Source: Legionella wadsworthii DSM 21896 = ATCC 33877 (GTDB taxonomy: Bacteria; Pseudomonadota; Gammaproteobacteria; Legionellales; Legionellaceae). From it: a stretch of 64,000 bases of DNA. The stretch is from assembly GCF_000701265.1 (NCBI RefSeq), contig NZ_KL370759.1:903631-967630 (forward strand). The letters are read 5' to 3'. The translations under genes and the position numbers were made by a program. Of the stretch, positions 17,135 to 25,057 are shown piece after piece. Positions within the stretch are counted from its first letter, which is position 1. Each line of letters opens with the position of its first letter. The notes below the pieces were generated by a model, which was given only the letters and a program-made list of their open reading frames with translations, ran no database searches and was not told the origin of the DNA.

Positions 17135-17370
17135 TCAAACCATTAATGGCTCTATAAAATCCTTTGAGAGCCTCCAATAAAAAACTACAACTGAGAGTTT
17201 CAGCCTGGTTATGGCACTATAGAGTTAATATTATGGTATACACATGTCCTATTCAAATCCCTTTCTATTCAAAAAAACCTGTGTTTATAAGAATTCGGAT
17301 ATAATTATTTTAGCTTCCATTTCCTCTGCAATGTTTCCTGATCAGTACTTTTGATCATTTGATATGGGTA

Positions 17371-17916
17371 TCAGTGTATGTTTTCATCTTCATGTATAAA
17401 CCCGTTAATAAGAGTCTTGGCTGCAGCTTTTCCCATTTCTTCCTTGGGACAAAAATCCATAGCTACTGCAAAACCAATTTCCTTAAGTGGTTCACTCCAT
17501 AAGGGTTCTTTGTTTAGTATGGGTTTTATGTTGTCTAATAAAGAATCTAGAAAAGAGTCATCCATAGCAAGTGAATGCTCCTTTTGAGGATTATTCATGA
17601 GCATTTCAACTATGGTGGTATAAAGCGCATATTTTAAAATATACAGGGCAAACTCATGGGAATCATCTTCTTGATCGGGACAAATTTTTTGCGTCTGCCG
17701 ATACAAATGTGTGACAATGTAATCATCAGGACTAAATGCGTTCTTCATGAATTCCATCTTTGTTGCATGACGTACTTCGCAGCGAAAAATATAGTATTGT
17801 TCCTTCGAGGGGTGGGATTGAAGGGTAACTATTTTAAAACATCCCTGAAAAACACAGATCGGATCCCAAAGGCTTACTAAGAGTAGTGTTTCAACGTTGA
17901 TATCAATATCACTCAT
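17371..17916 (-). CDS. Uncharacterised acidic protein
   Basis: A 181-residue soluble protein from an ATG. I do not recognise the family. It has an N-terminal beta-rich part (residues 1-55, with FKIVTLQSHPSKEQYYIFRCEV) and a helical, acidic C-terminal part including SLAMDDSFLDSLLDNI. There is no signal peptide or membrane segment. It sits alone between the Sel1 pseudogene and the flavin oxidoreductase. The coding pattern looks real. An overlapping plus-strand frame is much less protein-like. Confidence 0.5.
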   Translation of the reverse strand: MSDIDINVETLLLVSLWDPICVFQGCFKIVTLQSHPSKEQYYIFRCEVRHATKMEFMKNAFSPDDYIVTHLYRQTQKICPDQEDDSHEFALYILKYALYTTIVEMLMNNPQKEHSLAMDDSFLDSLLDNIKPILNKEPLWSEPLKEIGFAVAMDFCPKEEMGKAAAKTLINGFIHEDENIH

Positions 17917-17994
17917 TTTTTAAGTCTTACAAAAAAATTATTCTTTTAGTTTCGACAGGACATCTTTTTGTATTTTAGTTTAACACAGACTTTT

Positions 17995-19188
17995 TCAGTT
18001 AATGGATACTACCTGCTGAATTTTTCCACTAAATCGTGCACCAACAGTTAGAACAGAAGGAAACCGTTTGAGAACCGGTAGTATTAAGTGGGTTGCCCAT
18101 GGATTCATCATCGCCAATTGGGCAAACAAAGAGGCAGCAAAGATACGCTTACGAAAATATCTACGCCATTGTTTGGTATAATATAATCCCGCATCCGTAT
18201 GGTTGATTCTTTTAAGATGTAATTCAAATTGAGTCAAGCAATGAGAAAGTAACCAGGCAGATTGCATGCCCATGCTAATTCCTTCCGCAACTATTGGATG
18301 AGCCTCACCTGCCATATTCCCAACAAAAAAAATTCCATCCTGATAGCATTTTCGAATACCTGGTCTAATTGGCCCTGCGGCCAACCAACTGTTTACACGT
18401 TCTGCATCACCCAAAACTTCCCTAACGCCACGTGATTGACGTAAAAGGTATTGGTACGTGATCTCCCCTGCTTTTAAGCCAGGATTCTTTAAACGCAAAT
18501 CATGCAAAACATCACGGCGTATGCAACATGATAATGTTACCTTTTGCATGGAACTATGAACTATTCCGCCATAACCTCCGGGAAAAGCAAGCAAAGGCAT
18601 TAATCCCATTGGTAAATTAGAGTTTTTAAAGTGGGCTTTAAATGCTAATAAATCCGATGGTTTATGAGTATTATTTTCTGGTTGATGGATTCTTTTTTCC
18701 CATGAACCATGGGCAATGACAATGAGCTTGGCGGTTAATGCAGATGTTTTGTTATTTTCTTTGATGAAACAGATAAAGTTGCCATCCTGCGATCGTGTCA
18801 ATGATATGGCTTCACAAGGCTGCCAAACCTGAACCCCTTTTAATTGGGCTTGGTTCATTAATTCTGTATCAAGGTACTCTCGGGCCAGAGCCCTTCCCCA
18901 TGGTTGCGTCGAGGTTTTTGAAGGTGGCATGTCCGCTGTTAAAATTGCATCGCCAGCATATAAACCAATTTTTTGTATCTCTGGACCCCCATAGGTCTGA
19001 TAAAAATCATGTAAGCCCATCTTTTGGAGTAGAGATAAACTCGTTGCAGAGATAAATTCACCGCAAACCTTCCTACGAGGAAATTTTTTTTTCTCAAGAA
19101 GCCCTACTGACCATCCCGCCTCAGCCATTAAAATGGCTGTAGTTACACCAGAAGGCCCTCCACCAATGATAAGAACATCCAGTGTCAT
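17995..19188 (-). CDS. FAD-dependent oxidoreductase of the geranylgeranyl reductase/hydroxylase type, PKS-linked
   Basis: A 397-residue flavoprotein with the p-hydroxybenzoate hydroxylase-like fold. It begins with VLIIGGGPSGVTTAILMAEAGWSVGLLEK, continues with FPRRKVCGEFIS (the RK-x-CGE motif of geranylgeranyl reductase-like enzymes) and has the second FAD motif FFVGNMAGEAHPIVAEGISMGMQSA. It is cytoplasmic, with no clear membrane anchor. The methyltransferase gene ends 13 bases upstream on the same strand, and a type III polyketide synthase gene diverges from the pair. Comparable trios (PKS, methyltransferase, flavin hydroxylase) make modified alkylresorcinols or quinones in other bacteria (srsABC). 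A tailoring hydroxylase or reductase role is inferred. Confidence 0.82.
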   Translation of the reverse strand: MTLDVLIIGGGPSGVTTAILMAEAGWSVGLLEKKKFPRRKVCGEFISATSLSLLQKMGLHDFYQTYGGPEIQKIGLYAGDAILTADMPPSKTSTQPWGRALAREYLDTELMNQAQLKGVQVWQPCEAISLTRSQDGNFICFIKENNKTSALTAKLIVIAHGSWEKRIHQPENNTHKPSDLLAFKAHFKNSNLPMGLMPLLAFPGGYGGIVHSSMQKVTLSCCIRRDVLHDLRLKNPGLKAGEITYQYLLRQSRGVREVLGDAERVNSWLAAGPIRPGIRKCYQDGIFFVGNMAGEAHPIVAEGISMGMQSAWLLSHCLTQFELHLKRINHTDAGLYYTKQWRRYFRKRIFAASLFAQLAMMNPWATHLILPVLKRFPSVLTVGARFSGKIQQVVSIN

Positions 19189-19201
19189 CGTTTCATTCTC
19201 T

Positions 19202-19900
19202 TTATTTCAAAATAAGAACACTCCACCAAAAAGGAAAGTGCCATTTAATTTTATAATTTGTTATATTTGCTTTTTTCATTAATGAATCTAATTCTTTGCG
19301 AACAAAGCTTTTACGAATGGATAACAAACCGTCCTGAATAATAAGGCGGTTATGGAATAATATAGGACTTAGTATTTTATAATGCCAATAAGCGACAAAA
19401 TGTCGATGGAGATCATTGATAATGATAGCCTTTCGTGCGATATCATGGGCTTTTATTAGAAATAAGATCAATTCCTCATCATCCAAATGATGACAAACCA
19501 AATTGAGTAAAATAATATCTATCTCTGTCGTCATTTGAAGATTAGGTTGCTGCTGTAATTGAAATTCTACTCGAGTGCTGCCATTTTTTTGTTTCCATTC
19601 GCTTAATTCTTTTTGCGCCAGTTGAATCGCCTCCTCCGAAATATCCAAACCAACCATGCGCATATCCGGATAATACTTGCCCAGGTTTAACAAAAATAAG
19701 CCACCGCCGCAGCCCACATCCGTTAAAATTGAATTAGAGGGAAATTGTTGAAGTAAAGTAACAGTATTTTTAAACATCCCCATCATTTTATTGATATTAA
19801 ATAATTTTTTTAACGAATCCTCATATTCCTGGCAAGTATAAAAGTCCTTACCCAGATCAATAATTTCTTTTTCCTTGGACCGTACTCTGAATGGTTGCAT
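19202..19900 (-). CDS. Class I SAM-dependent methyltransferase, PKS-linked
   Basis: A 232-residue methyltransferase. Motif I is LTDVGCGGGLFLLNLGKYYPDMRMVGLDIS, with the acidic Asp at the end of strand 2; motif II-like IDIILLNLVCHHLDDEEL follows; the C terminus is basic and hydrophobic (HFPFWWSVLIL). It is first in a two-gene unit with the FAD oxidoreductase 13 bases on, and lies back to back with the type III PKS across a 135-base promoter region. Inferred job: O- or C-methylation of the polyketide product. Similar methyltransferases accompany type III PKS genes in other bacteria. Confidence 0.85.
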   Translation of the reverse strand: MQPFRVRSKEKEIIDLGKDFYTCQEYEDSLKKLFNINKMMGMFKNTVTLLQQFPSNSILTDVGCGGGLFLLNLGKYYPDMRMVGLDISEEAIQLAQKELSEWKQKNGSTRVEFQLQQQPNLQMTTEIDIILLNLVCHHLDDEELILFLIKAHDIARKAIIINDLHRHFVAYWHYKILSPILFHNRLIIQDGLLSIRKSFVRKELDSLMKKANITNYKIKWHFPFWWSVLILK

Positions 19901-20035
19901 TTTGATCTGAAGTGATGATTAATTTTTTATTCTGCACCGTACTATTAAATAAAGCAATAAGCGATGTATGCTATAAATAAACCATAATCCATTACAATAT
20001 TGCTAATAAAGGATTGTTTTTGATAAGGAAAATGA

Positions 20036-21139
20036 ATGCAAGCACAAATTACTGCAATTGGAACTGCAACCCCTCCATTTAAGCGAACACAGGATGAAAT
20101 TGCCGATCTTATTTCCGAAGGTTTCCATCTAAATGAAGTACAAAAAAAAGTGTTAAAGAAAATTTATAGATCCTCAGGTATCAATACCCGATATAGCGTC
20201 TTGACTGATTATTGCAATAAGCCAGGCAAATTCGAATTTTTCCCCAATAGCCCCAACGCAAGTTTTCCATCGACTATGCAAAGAATGAAATTATATAAAG
20301 AAAATGCACTCAATTTAGCCATCAACGCTATAGAAAACTGTTTGCATGGGGTCAATTTTGATAGGGGTCACATTACTCATTTAATTACAGTCAGCTGTAC
20401 AGGGATGTATGCTCCAGGAATAGATATTGAAATAGTACAAAATCTAAACCTAAATCCCTCTGTAAAACGTACTGCAATAAACTTTATGGGTTGTTATGGG
20501 GCTTTCAATGGTTTAAAGGTGGCAAATGCATTTTGTCAAACGGAGCCTAATGCGAATATACTCTTGGTTTGCATTGAGCTTTGTACCATTCATTTTCAAA
20601 ATACGTTTAGTATAGAAAATATTGTTTCGAATGCTCTATTTGCTGATGGAGCGGCAGCAGTTTTGATCCAGAAAAATACGGATTTCAGCAAATGCTTAAA
20701 TATTGAATCTTTTTATTGTGACTTAGTGCCTCAAACGAATCAAGAAATGGCTTGGTCCATTTCGGATAATGGATTTGATATTGTATTGAGTTCTTACGTA
20801 CCTGATGCCATTCAATCCGGTATTTTACTTTTTACTGAAAAACTACTACAGCAGTCCAATTATTCTTTAGATGATATTGATTATTACGCAATTCATCCAG
20901 GCGGTATTAGAATTTTACAGGCCTGTGAAAAAGCCTTGAGCATAGACTCTCAAAAAAACCAAGCTTCATATGGTGTATTAAGAGATTTTGGAAACATGTC
21001 TTCAGCAACTGTACTATTCGTTTTAAAATCTATTTGGGAAAAACTAGAGGTAGGTGATGAATCAAAACGGATCTTCAGCTGTGCTTTTGGTCCTGGTTTA
21101 ACGCTGGAATCTATGGTTCTTAAGATAAGTTTCCAATAA
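20036..21139 (+). CDS. Type III polyketide synthase (chalcone synthase-like)
   Basis: A 367-residue homodimeric ketosynthase that extends an acyl-CoA with malonyl-CoA units and cyclises the chain. The Cys-His-Asn triad is complete: Cys153 in NFMGCYGAFNGLKVA, His287 in YAIHPGGIRIL, Asn320 in DFGNMSSATVLFVL. The C-terminal SCAFGPGLTLESMVL is the cyclisation loop of the family. AAGGA precedes the ATG. Two tailoring-type genes (methyltransferase, FAD oxidoreductase) are divergently transcribed next to it. The His-Pro-Gly-Gly and GNMSS motifs separate it from FabH-type enzymes. Product unknown; an alkylpyrone or alkylresorcinol is the usual output of such bacterial enzymes. Confidence 0.93.
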   Translation: MQAQITAIGTATPPFKRTQDEIADLISEGFHLNEVQKKVLKKIYRSSGINTRYSVLTDYCNKPGKFEFFPNSPNASFPSTMQRMKLYKENALNLAINAIENCLHGVNFDRGHITHLITVSCTGMYAPGIDIEIVQNLNLNPSVKRTAINFMGCYGAFNGLKVANAFCQTEPNANILLVCIELCTIHFQNTFSIENIVSNALFADGAAAVLIQKNTDFSKCLNIESFYCDLVPQTNQEMAWSISDNGFDIVLSSYVPDAIQSGILLFTEKLLQQSNYSLDDIDYYAIHPGGIRILQACEKALSIDSQKNQASYGVLRDFGNMSSATVLFVLKSIWEKLEVGDESKRIFSCAFGPGLTLESMVLKISFQ

Positions 21140-21224
21140 AGAGCTATAAATAATACTTATTTATTTTATTTCCTCCTATATGGACTATTATTATCCTTTA
21201 ATTGTTCTTAAGAGAATTATCTAA

Positions 21225-21926
21225 ATGTCCCTTAAATTCATAGCGCATGTCATCCTTTTCTCCTTTTTCATAACATTGAATTCGCAGAACCATGCTCAAG
21301 CAAGCATACAATTTTTTTATTCCAATAATAAGGATGTTCTCAGCATGGAAGAAGCTTTTCATCATTTAAGAGGTACAGAACAGAAAAAACTTAAAAAAAA
21401 GGCGCATCACATTTTACAAAAGCAACATCTGGAACTTGGAAAATTTAAAAACACAATTGGAGTGTATACTTATCAAAATAGTTCTAATACAACGGCTGAA
21501 AATGCAGAAATTTTTTATGCCTCACCCCTTCAACAATTAAATAAAAAAAATACGCTATTTATTTCCACGATTTTGGCAAAAAAATTGAAACAGGAAAGTG
21601 TTGCTGTTTTTATCCCAAATAAATCCTATAAAATTGCACATTTAAAGGTAATTTTTAAAGACCATAAACCCACAATTCAGCAGGTGGCTCAAATAATCCA
21701 TCAGCTGCCTGACTCATTTTCTAAGGCCTACACTTTACATTTAAAGGATGTCCATTTGGGTTATCATTTAGCGGAAGTTCAATCAGTTGAATGGATTGGA
21801 AACAATTTAAATAGCTCCTATCTGAAAAATCGCTTTCCTTCGGATAAAATTCTAGCTGAGCTTGGTGAGGCATACTTGATTTTCAATAATGGGAAGTATG
21901 AGAAAATTCCAGATTTAAATATCTAA
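21225..21926 (+). CDS. Exported protein of unknown function
   Basis: A 233-residue protein beginning with a clear Sec signal peptide (residues 1-26, hydrophobic FIAHVILFSFFITL, ending NHAQAS). The mature part is mixed alpha/beta with lysine-rich stretches (KKLKKKAHHILQKQH) and no cysteine. It contains FISTILAKKLKQESVAVFIPNK and LGEAYLIFNNGKYEKIP. I do not recognise the family. It starts 85 bases after the type III PKS gene on the same strand and could be co-transcribed. A periplasmic or secreted location is predicted. Confidence 0.6.
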   Translation: MSLKFIAHVILFSFFITLNSQNHAQASIQFFYSNNKDVLSMEEAFHHLRGTEQKKLKKKAHHILQKQHLELGKFKNTIGVYTYQNSSNTTAENAEIFYASPLQQLNKKNTLFISTILAKKLKQESVAVFIPNKSYKIAHLKVIFKDHKPTIQQVAQIIHQLPDSFSKAYTLHLKDVHLGYHLAEVQSVEWIGNNLNSSYLKNRFPSDKILAELGEAYLIFNNGKYEKIPDLNI

Positions 21927-22144
21927 TAAAAGCAAATTATTATTTGGAAAAGATTCAAAGAGATACTACAAAAATGAGCTTATTCTTCTTGCATAAATGT
22001 GTTAATTGTCTATTTTTTGGTAATAGCACTTAGAATATGGAGATAAATATCAAGGAGGAAGAGTTAATTCTCTAATATAGGATATTGCTGTTGTACTTTA
22101 TTATTTTCTGTTTTTAAATGATTTTAACTTTTTGGAGAAAAATC

Positions 22145-22588
22145 ATGAAAAAAATATTTCCAGTTTTATTGCTGACAACAGCTGTTTCTTCTGTATATGC
22201 ATTAAGTACTGTAAGCGCTATCACCTCTTCCATAGGAGGTGGTGGCGGTGGATCAGGAGCTGGCGGAACTGGTGCTAGCGGAACAGGAACAGGTGGTATG
22301 GGTTCAGGCACATCAGGCACTGGCACATCAGGCACTGGCACATCAGGCACTGGAACATCAGGCATTGGAACAACAGGTACTGGAACATCAGGTACTGGAA
22401 CATCAGGTACTGGAACATCAGGTACTGGAACATCAGGTACTGGTACAACAGGTACTGGAATAAATCCCAGTATCAATAATAATACTGGTATTAATAATAC
22501 CGGAACAGATACAAATAATGATCTCAATAATAATACAAGTACCGATCTTAATAATGGAACCACTACAACTAATGGCACTGCCTACTAA
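22145..22588 (+). CDS. Exported Gly/Thr/Ser repeat protein
   Basis: The ATG at 22145 follows GGAGA at good distance; a longer frame from 22118 lacks a ribosome site. Residues 1-25 are a signal peptide (MKKIFPVLLLTTAVSSVYA). The mature protein is low complexity: a glycine-rich linker, ten GTSGT-type pentapeptide units (residues ~55-104), then an Asn/Thr-rich tail with NNN and TNGTAY. It has no cysteine or charged core. Such sequences are intrinsically disordered and could be cell-surface or secreted. The tandem-repeat DNA makes length variation likely. An intrinsic terminator follows 35 bases on. Confidence 0.7.
   Translation: MKKIFPVLLLTTAVSSVYALSTVSAITSSIGGGGGGSGAGGTGASGTGTGGMGSGTSGTGTSGTGTSGTGTSGIGTTGTGTSGTGTSGTGTSGTGTSGTGTTGTGINPSINNNTGINNTGTDTNNDLNNNTSTDLNNGTTTTNGTAY
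22307..22456 (+). repeat. Ten 15-bp tandem repeats (minisatellite) in the Gly/Thr/Ser gene
   Basis: Ten in-frame units of the consensus GGNACATCAGGNACT lie head to tail. The first three use C at the variable positions and later ones A or T, so the array has diverged in blocks. Two units carry ACA for TCA and one ATT for ACT. It encodes (G-T-S-G-T) repeats. Confidence 0.95.
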
Positions 22589-22623
22589 GATATTGCCTCC
22601 TATTTTTTTCATAGAATTCACCA

Positions 22624-22664
22624 GAACTCGAGGATTATTTCCTCGAGTTCGAATCATTTTTTTT
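22624..22664 (+). terminator. Intrinsic terminator after the Gly/Thr/Ser repeat gene
   Basis: GAACTCGAGGA (22624-22634) pairs perfectly with TCCTCGAGTTC (22640-22650) around a five-base loop, and eight T residues follow at 22657-22664. It is one of the clearest rho-independent terminators in the window. pbpC on the other strand ends 20 bases further and may share it. Confidence 0.88.
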
Positions 22665-22683
22665 AAAAAAGATCGATTCACCT

Positions 22684-24987
22684 CTAACTTTCCAATTGAA
22701 CAGTAATATCCTGAGCATCGGATTGACCGTGATCATCTACTATCCGTACTACAAATTTTCCTGGTTTTGCTTTCCATAAATAGGACTCCCCTGCTTTGGT
22801 TTTTGCGATAAAGGTTTCATTGATAAACCAGTAAATATTCGCGATACCCGCATCAGTTACAGCCGTTAATGGTATCGTATTGTTTTGTTGTGAATCAGCT
22901 CTAATTATGTAACTTATACCAGTCTGTGGTGAGGTAATGTGCGGAGTAATACCCATATTACCTGATAAAATACAATCGGGTTCATAAAATGGTGGGGTAT
23001 GTCTTTGTATCCCAGCCTTTTTGAAAATGCTGAGTAGATCAGAAGGCCAAAATTCATAAACTTCAAATCGGGTCAATTCATCCATATGACAGGTACGCAA
23101 ACCTGTTTTGCTATTAATGGCCACTTCTCGATATATCGTATCGGTTTTGATGGGGGATTTCCCAGGAATAAACCAACTCCACTCCCTGTCTTTACAATAA
23201 CGTGTCGGTAACATTCCCGATGCTTTACACACTTCCACCTTTTTAAGATTCATTTGTTCCAGATGCTTTTTTAGGGGATGAATGGGACCTTTCTCATGTT
23301 TGATGGCATCAACTAATTCAAAAAATAAAGGTGCGGCAACGTCTTTACCTATAAATGCAGGATTTGATTTATTATCAAAATTTCCTATCCATACTGCCAT
23401 GACGTAAGGACCAAAGGTTCCTATTGTCCAAGCATCCCTATAACCCGATGAAGTGCCTGTTTTCCAAGCTATTGGCAAAATCCCCCCTCTGGAAGTATCG
23501 TCTAGGCGGGGAGTATTTTGTAACATATCTAATACAAGGTAGCTGGCTTCTGGACTGAGTAAACGAATCCCCTCCTGTTTTTTTTTATTTTTAAAGGAAC
23601 GTATCGGATGCCAAATCCCATCATTGACTAACATGGCATATAAACCAACTAATTCATTCATTGTTAATTCAATTCCGCCTAAGCTTAATGAGAGTCCATA
23701 GTAGGATTCCGATCGTAATTGGCTAATCTGCGCTTTTTCTAATAGCTGGTGTAAAGATGGATTATTTAACTGGCTTGCTAGATAAATTGCCGGGATGTTA
23801 CGGCTCAACACTAAGGCATCCTTTGCTTTGATAGGTCCCATAAAATCGTAATCAAAATTTTCAGGGTTGTAACCATTAAAACTATGAGGAACATCTTTTA
23901 AAACGGTATTGGGGTGAATAAGCCCTTGATCCAAAGCCAATCCATAAATAAAAGGTTTCAGTGTTGATCCTGGGGATCTTTTTGTTTCTATACCATTAAT
24001 TTGTCCACTAATCGCTTTATTGAAGAAATCTGCAGAGCCTAACATTCCTTTAATGCCCATATCCCTGGTATCTACGAGCAAAACCGCGGCGTTATTGACA
24101 CCCAGTCCCTGTTTTCTGGCGAGGTAGTGCTGTGTGATTCGCTCAAGGATCATTTGGGTGGCATAATCCAATGTGGTATCTATGCTTTGTTGATCCTTAG
24201 AAGAGTCCTGCAATATTTTATTCACAAAATGAGGTGCATTGAAGGGAAGCATATGGGTATTTTGCATCACTAACGGCAATGCAAACATACCTTTTTTATT
24301 AAGATCCTCCGGGTGATTGTTCAACCATTTTCCTAATAAATGTTCCCTGATTTTTTTTAATTCTTTATTATAAGGTGTCCTTTTACCGGGATTTTGTGGA
24401 ATGATACTCATCGTTAAAGATTGAGGTAAACTCATTTCGTTGACCGATGTACCGAAATAAACCAAACTCGCGGCCCCTACCCCCTCTATGTTGCCACCAT
24501 AGGGTGCAAGGTTTAAATAAGCTTCAAGGATTTCCTCTTTGTTATAATGCATCTCGATTTGTACGGCACGAATGATTTGCAAGATTTTTCCTGAAATTGT
24601 CTTTGAATTCATACCATATCGCATCCTTGCAACTTGCATCGTAATTGTCGAAGCCCCTATTCTTCGTGTTTGGGCACCATAAGTTTGCCAGATGGCCTTT
24701 ACTGTTGCCCAAGGATTAACACCATAATGCCAATAAAAATATTGATCTTCTTGCAATAAAGTGGCTTCTACCAGTTGTTTTGAAATTTGTGATAAAGGAG
24801 TAAATAAACGATATTTTTCATCTTGACTCAGGGTTAACCTTAGTAATTTATGATGTGAGTCATAAACCGCCCTAGAGAAACTCGTGCCTTCTAGTAGCGT
24901 GGGTTTTGGTAAAATAAATAAAAGGGCACATGCGCTGACAAACAACGAAATAAGGATTATGCTTAGTTTTTTAAATATTTTATTCAT
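22684..24987 (-). CDS. pbpC: Penicillin-binding protein 1C (peptidoglycan glycosyltransferase/transpeptidase)
   Basis: A 767-residue bifunctional class A PBP. The N terminus has a single membrane anchor (residues ~8-28). The GT51 domain shows LLQEDQYFYWHYGVNP with the catalytic Glu, and RRIGASTITMQVARM. The transpeptidase has GSTLKPF (nucleophile Ser341), SRNIPAIYL and WKTGTSSGYRDAWTIG. The last ~100 residues form the PBP1C C-terminal domain, preceded by CKASGMLPTRYC. It acts on the periplasmic face. In enterobacteria pbpC is next to the alpha-2-macroglobulin gene yfhM on one strand. Here they are divergent with 70 bases between the starts. Confidence 0.95.
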   Translation of the reverse strand: MNKIFKKLSIILISLFVSACALLFILPKPTLLEGTSFSRAVYDSHHKLLRLTLSQDEKYRLFTPLSQISKQLVEATLLQEDQYFYWHYGVNPWATVKAIWQTYGAQTRRIGASTITMQVARMRYGMNSKTISGKILQIIRAVQIEMHYNKEEILEAYLNLAPYGGNIEGVGAASLVYFGTSVNEMSLPQSLTMSIIPQNPGKRTPYNKELKKIREHLLGKWLNNHPEDLNKKGMFALPLVMQNTHMLPFNAPHFVNKILQDSSKDQQSIDTTLDYATQMILERITQHYLARKQGLGVNNAAVLLVDTRDMGIKGMLGSADFFNKAISGQINGIETKRSPGSTLKPFIYGLALDQGLIHPNTVLKDVPHSFNGYNPENFDYDFMGPIKAKDALVLSRNIPAIYLASQLNNPSLHQLLEKAQISQLRSESYYGLSLSLGGIELTMNELVGLYAMLVNDGIWHPIRSFKNKKKQEGIRLLSPEASYLVLDMLQNTPRLDDTSRGGILPIAWKTGTSSGYRDAWTIGTFGPYVMAVWIGNFDNKSNPAFIGKDVAAPLFFELVDAIKHEKGPIHPLKKHLEQMNLKKVEVCKASGMLPTRYCKDREWSWFIPGKSPIKTDTIYREVAINSKTGLRTCHMDELTRFEVYEFWPSDLLSIFKKAGIQRHTPPFYEPDCILSGNMGITPHITSPQTGISYIIRADSQQNNTIPLTAVTDAGIANIYWFINETFIAKTKAGESYLWKAKPGKFVVRIVDDHGQSDAQDITVQLES

Positions 24988-25057
24988 AGTCGCTATTATG
25001 CACTAAATCGAGTAAAATTAGACAAAAATTTTTCAGCTCCTCTACCACCCGGGATAA

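Noticed and set aside
17243-17353. Plus-strand 36-codon ORF (MSYSNPFLF...) in the gap before the 17371 gene
   Set aside because: No ribosome site, no recognisable motif and too short to trust.
22114-22578. Minus-strand 154-residue ORF rich in Val/Pro (PVPDVP repeats)
   Set aside because: It is the reverse image of the 15-bp tandem repeats in the exported Gly/Thr/Ser gene, which has a ribosome site, signal peptide and terminator.
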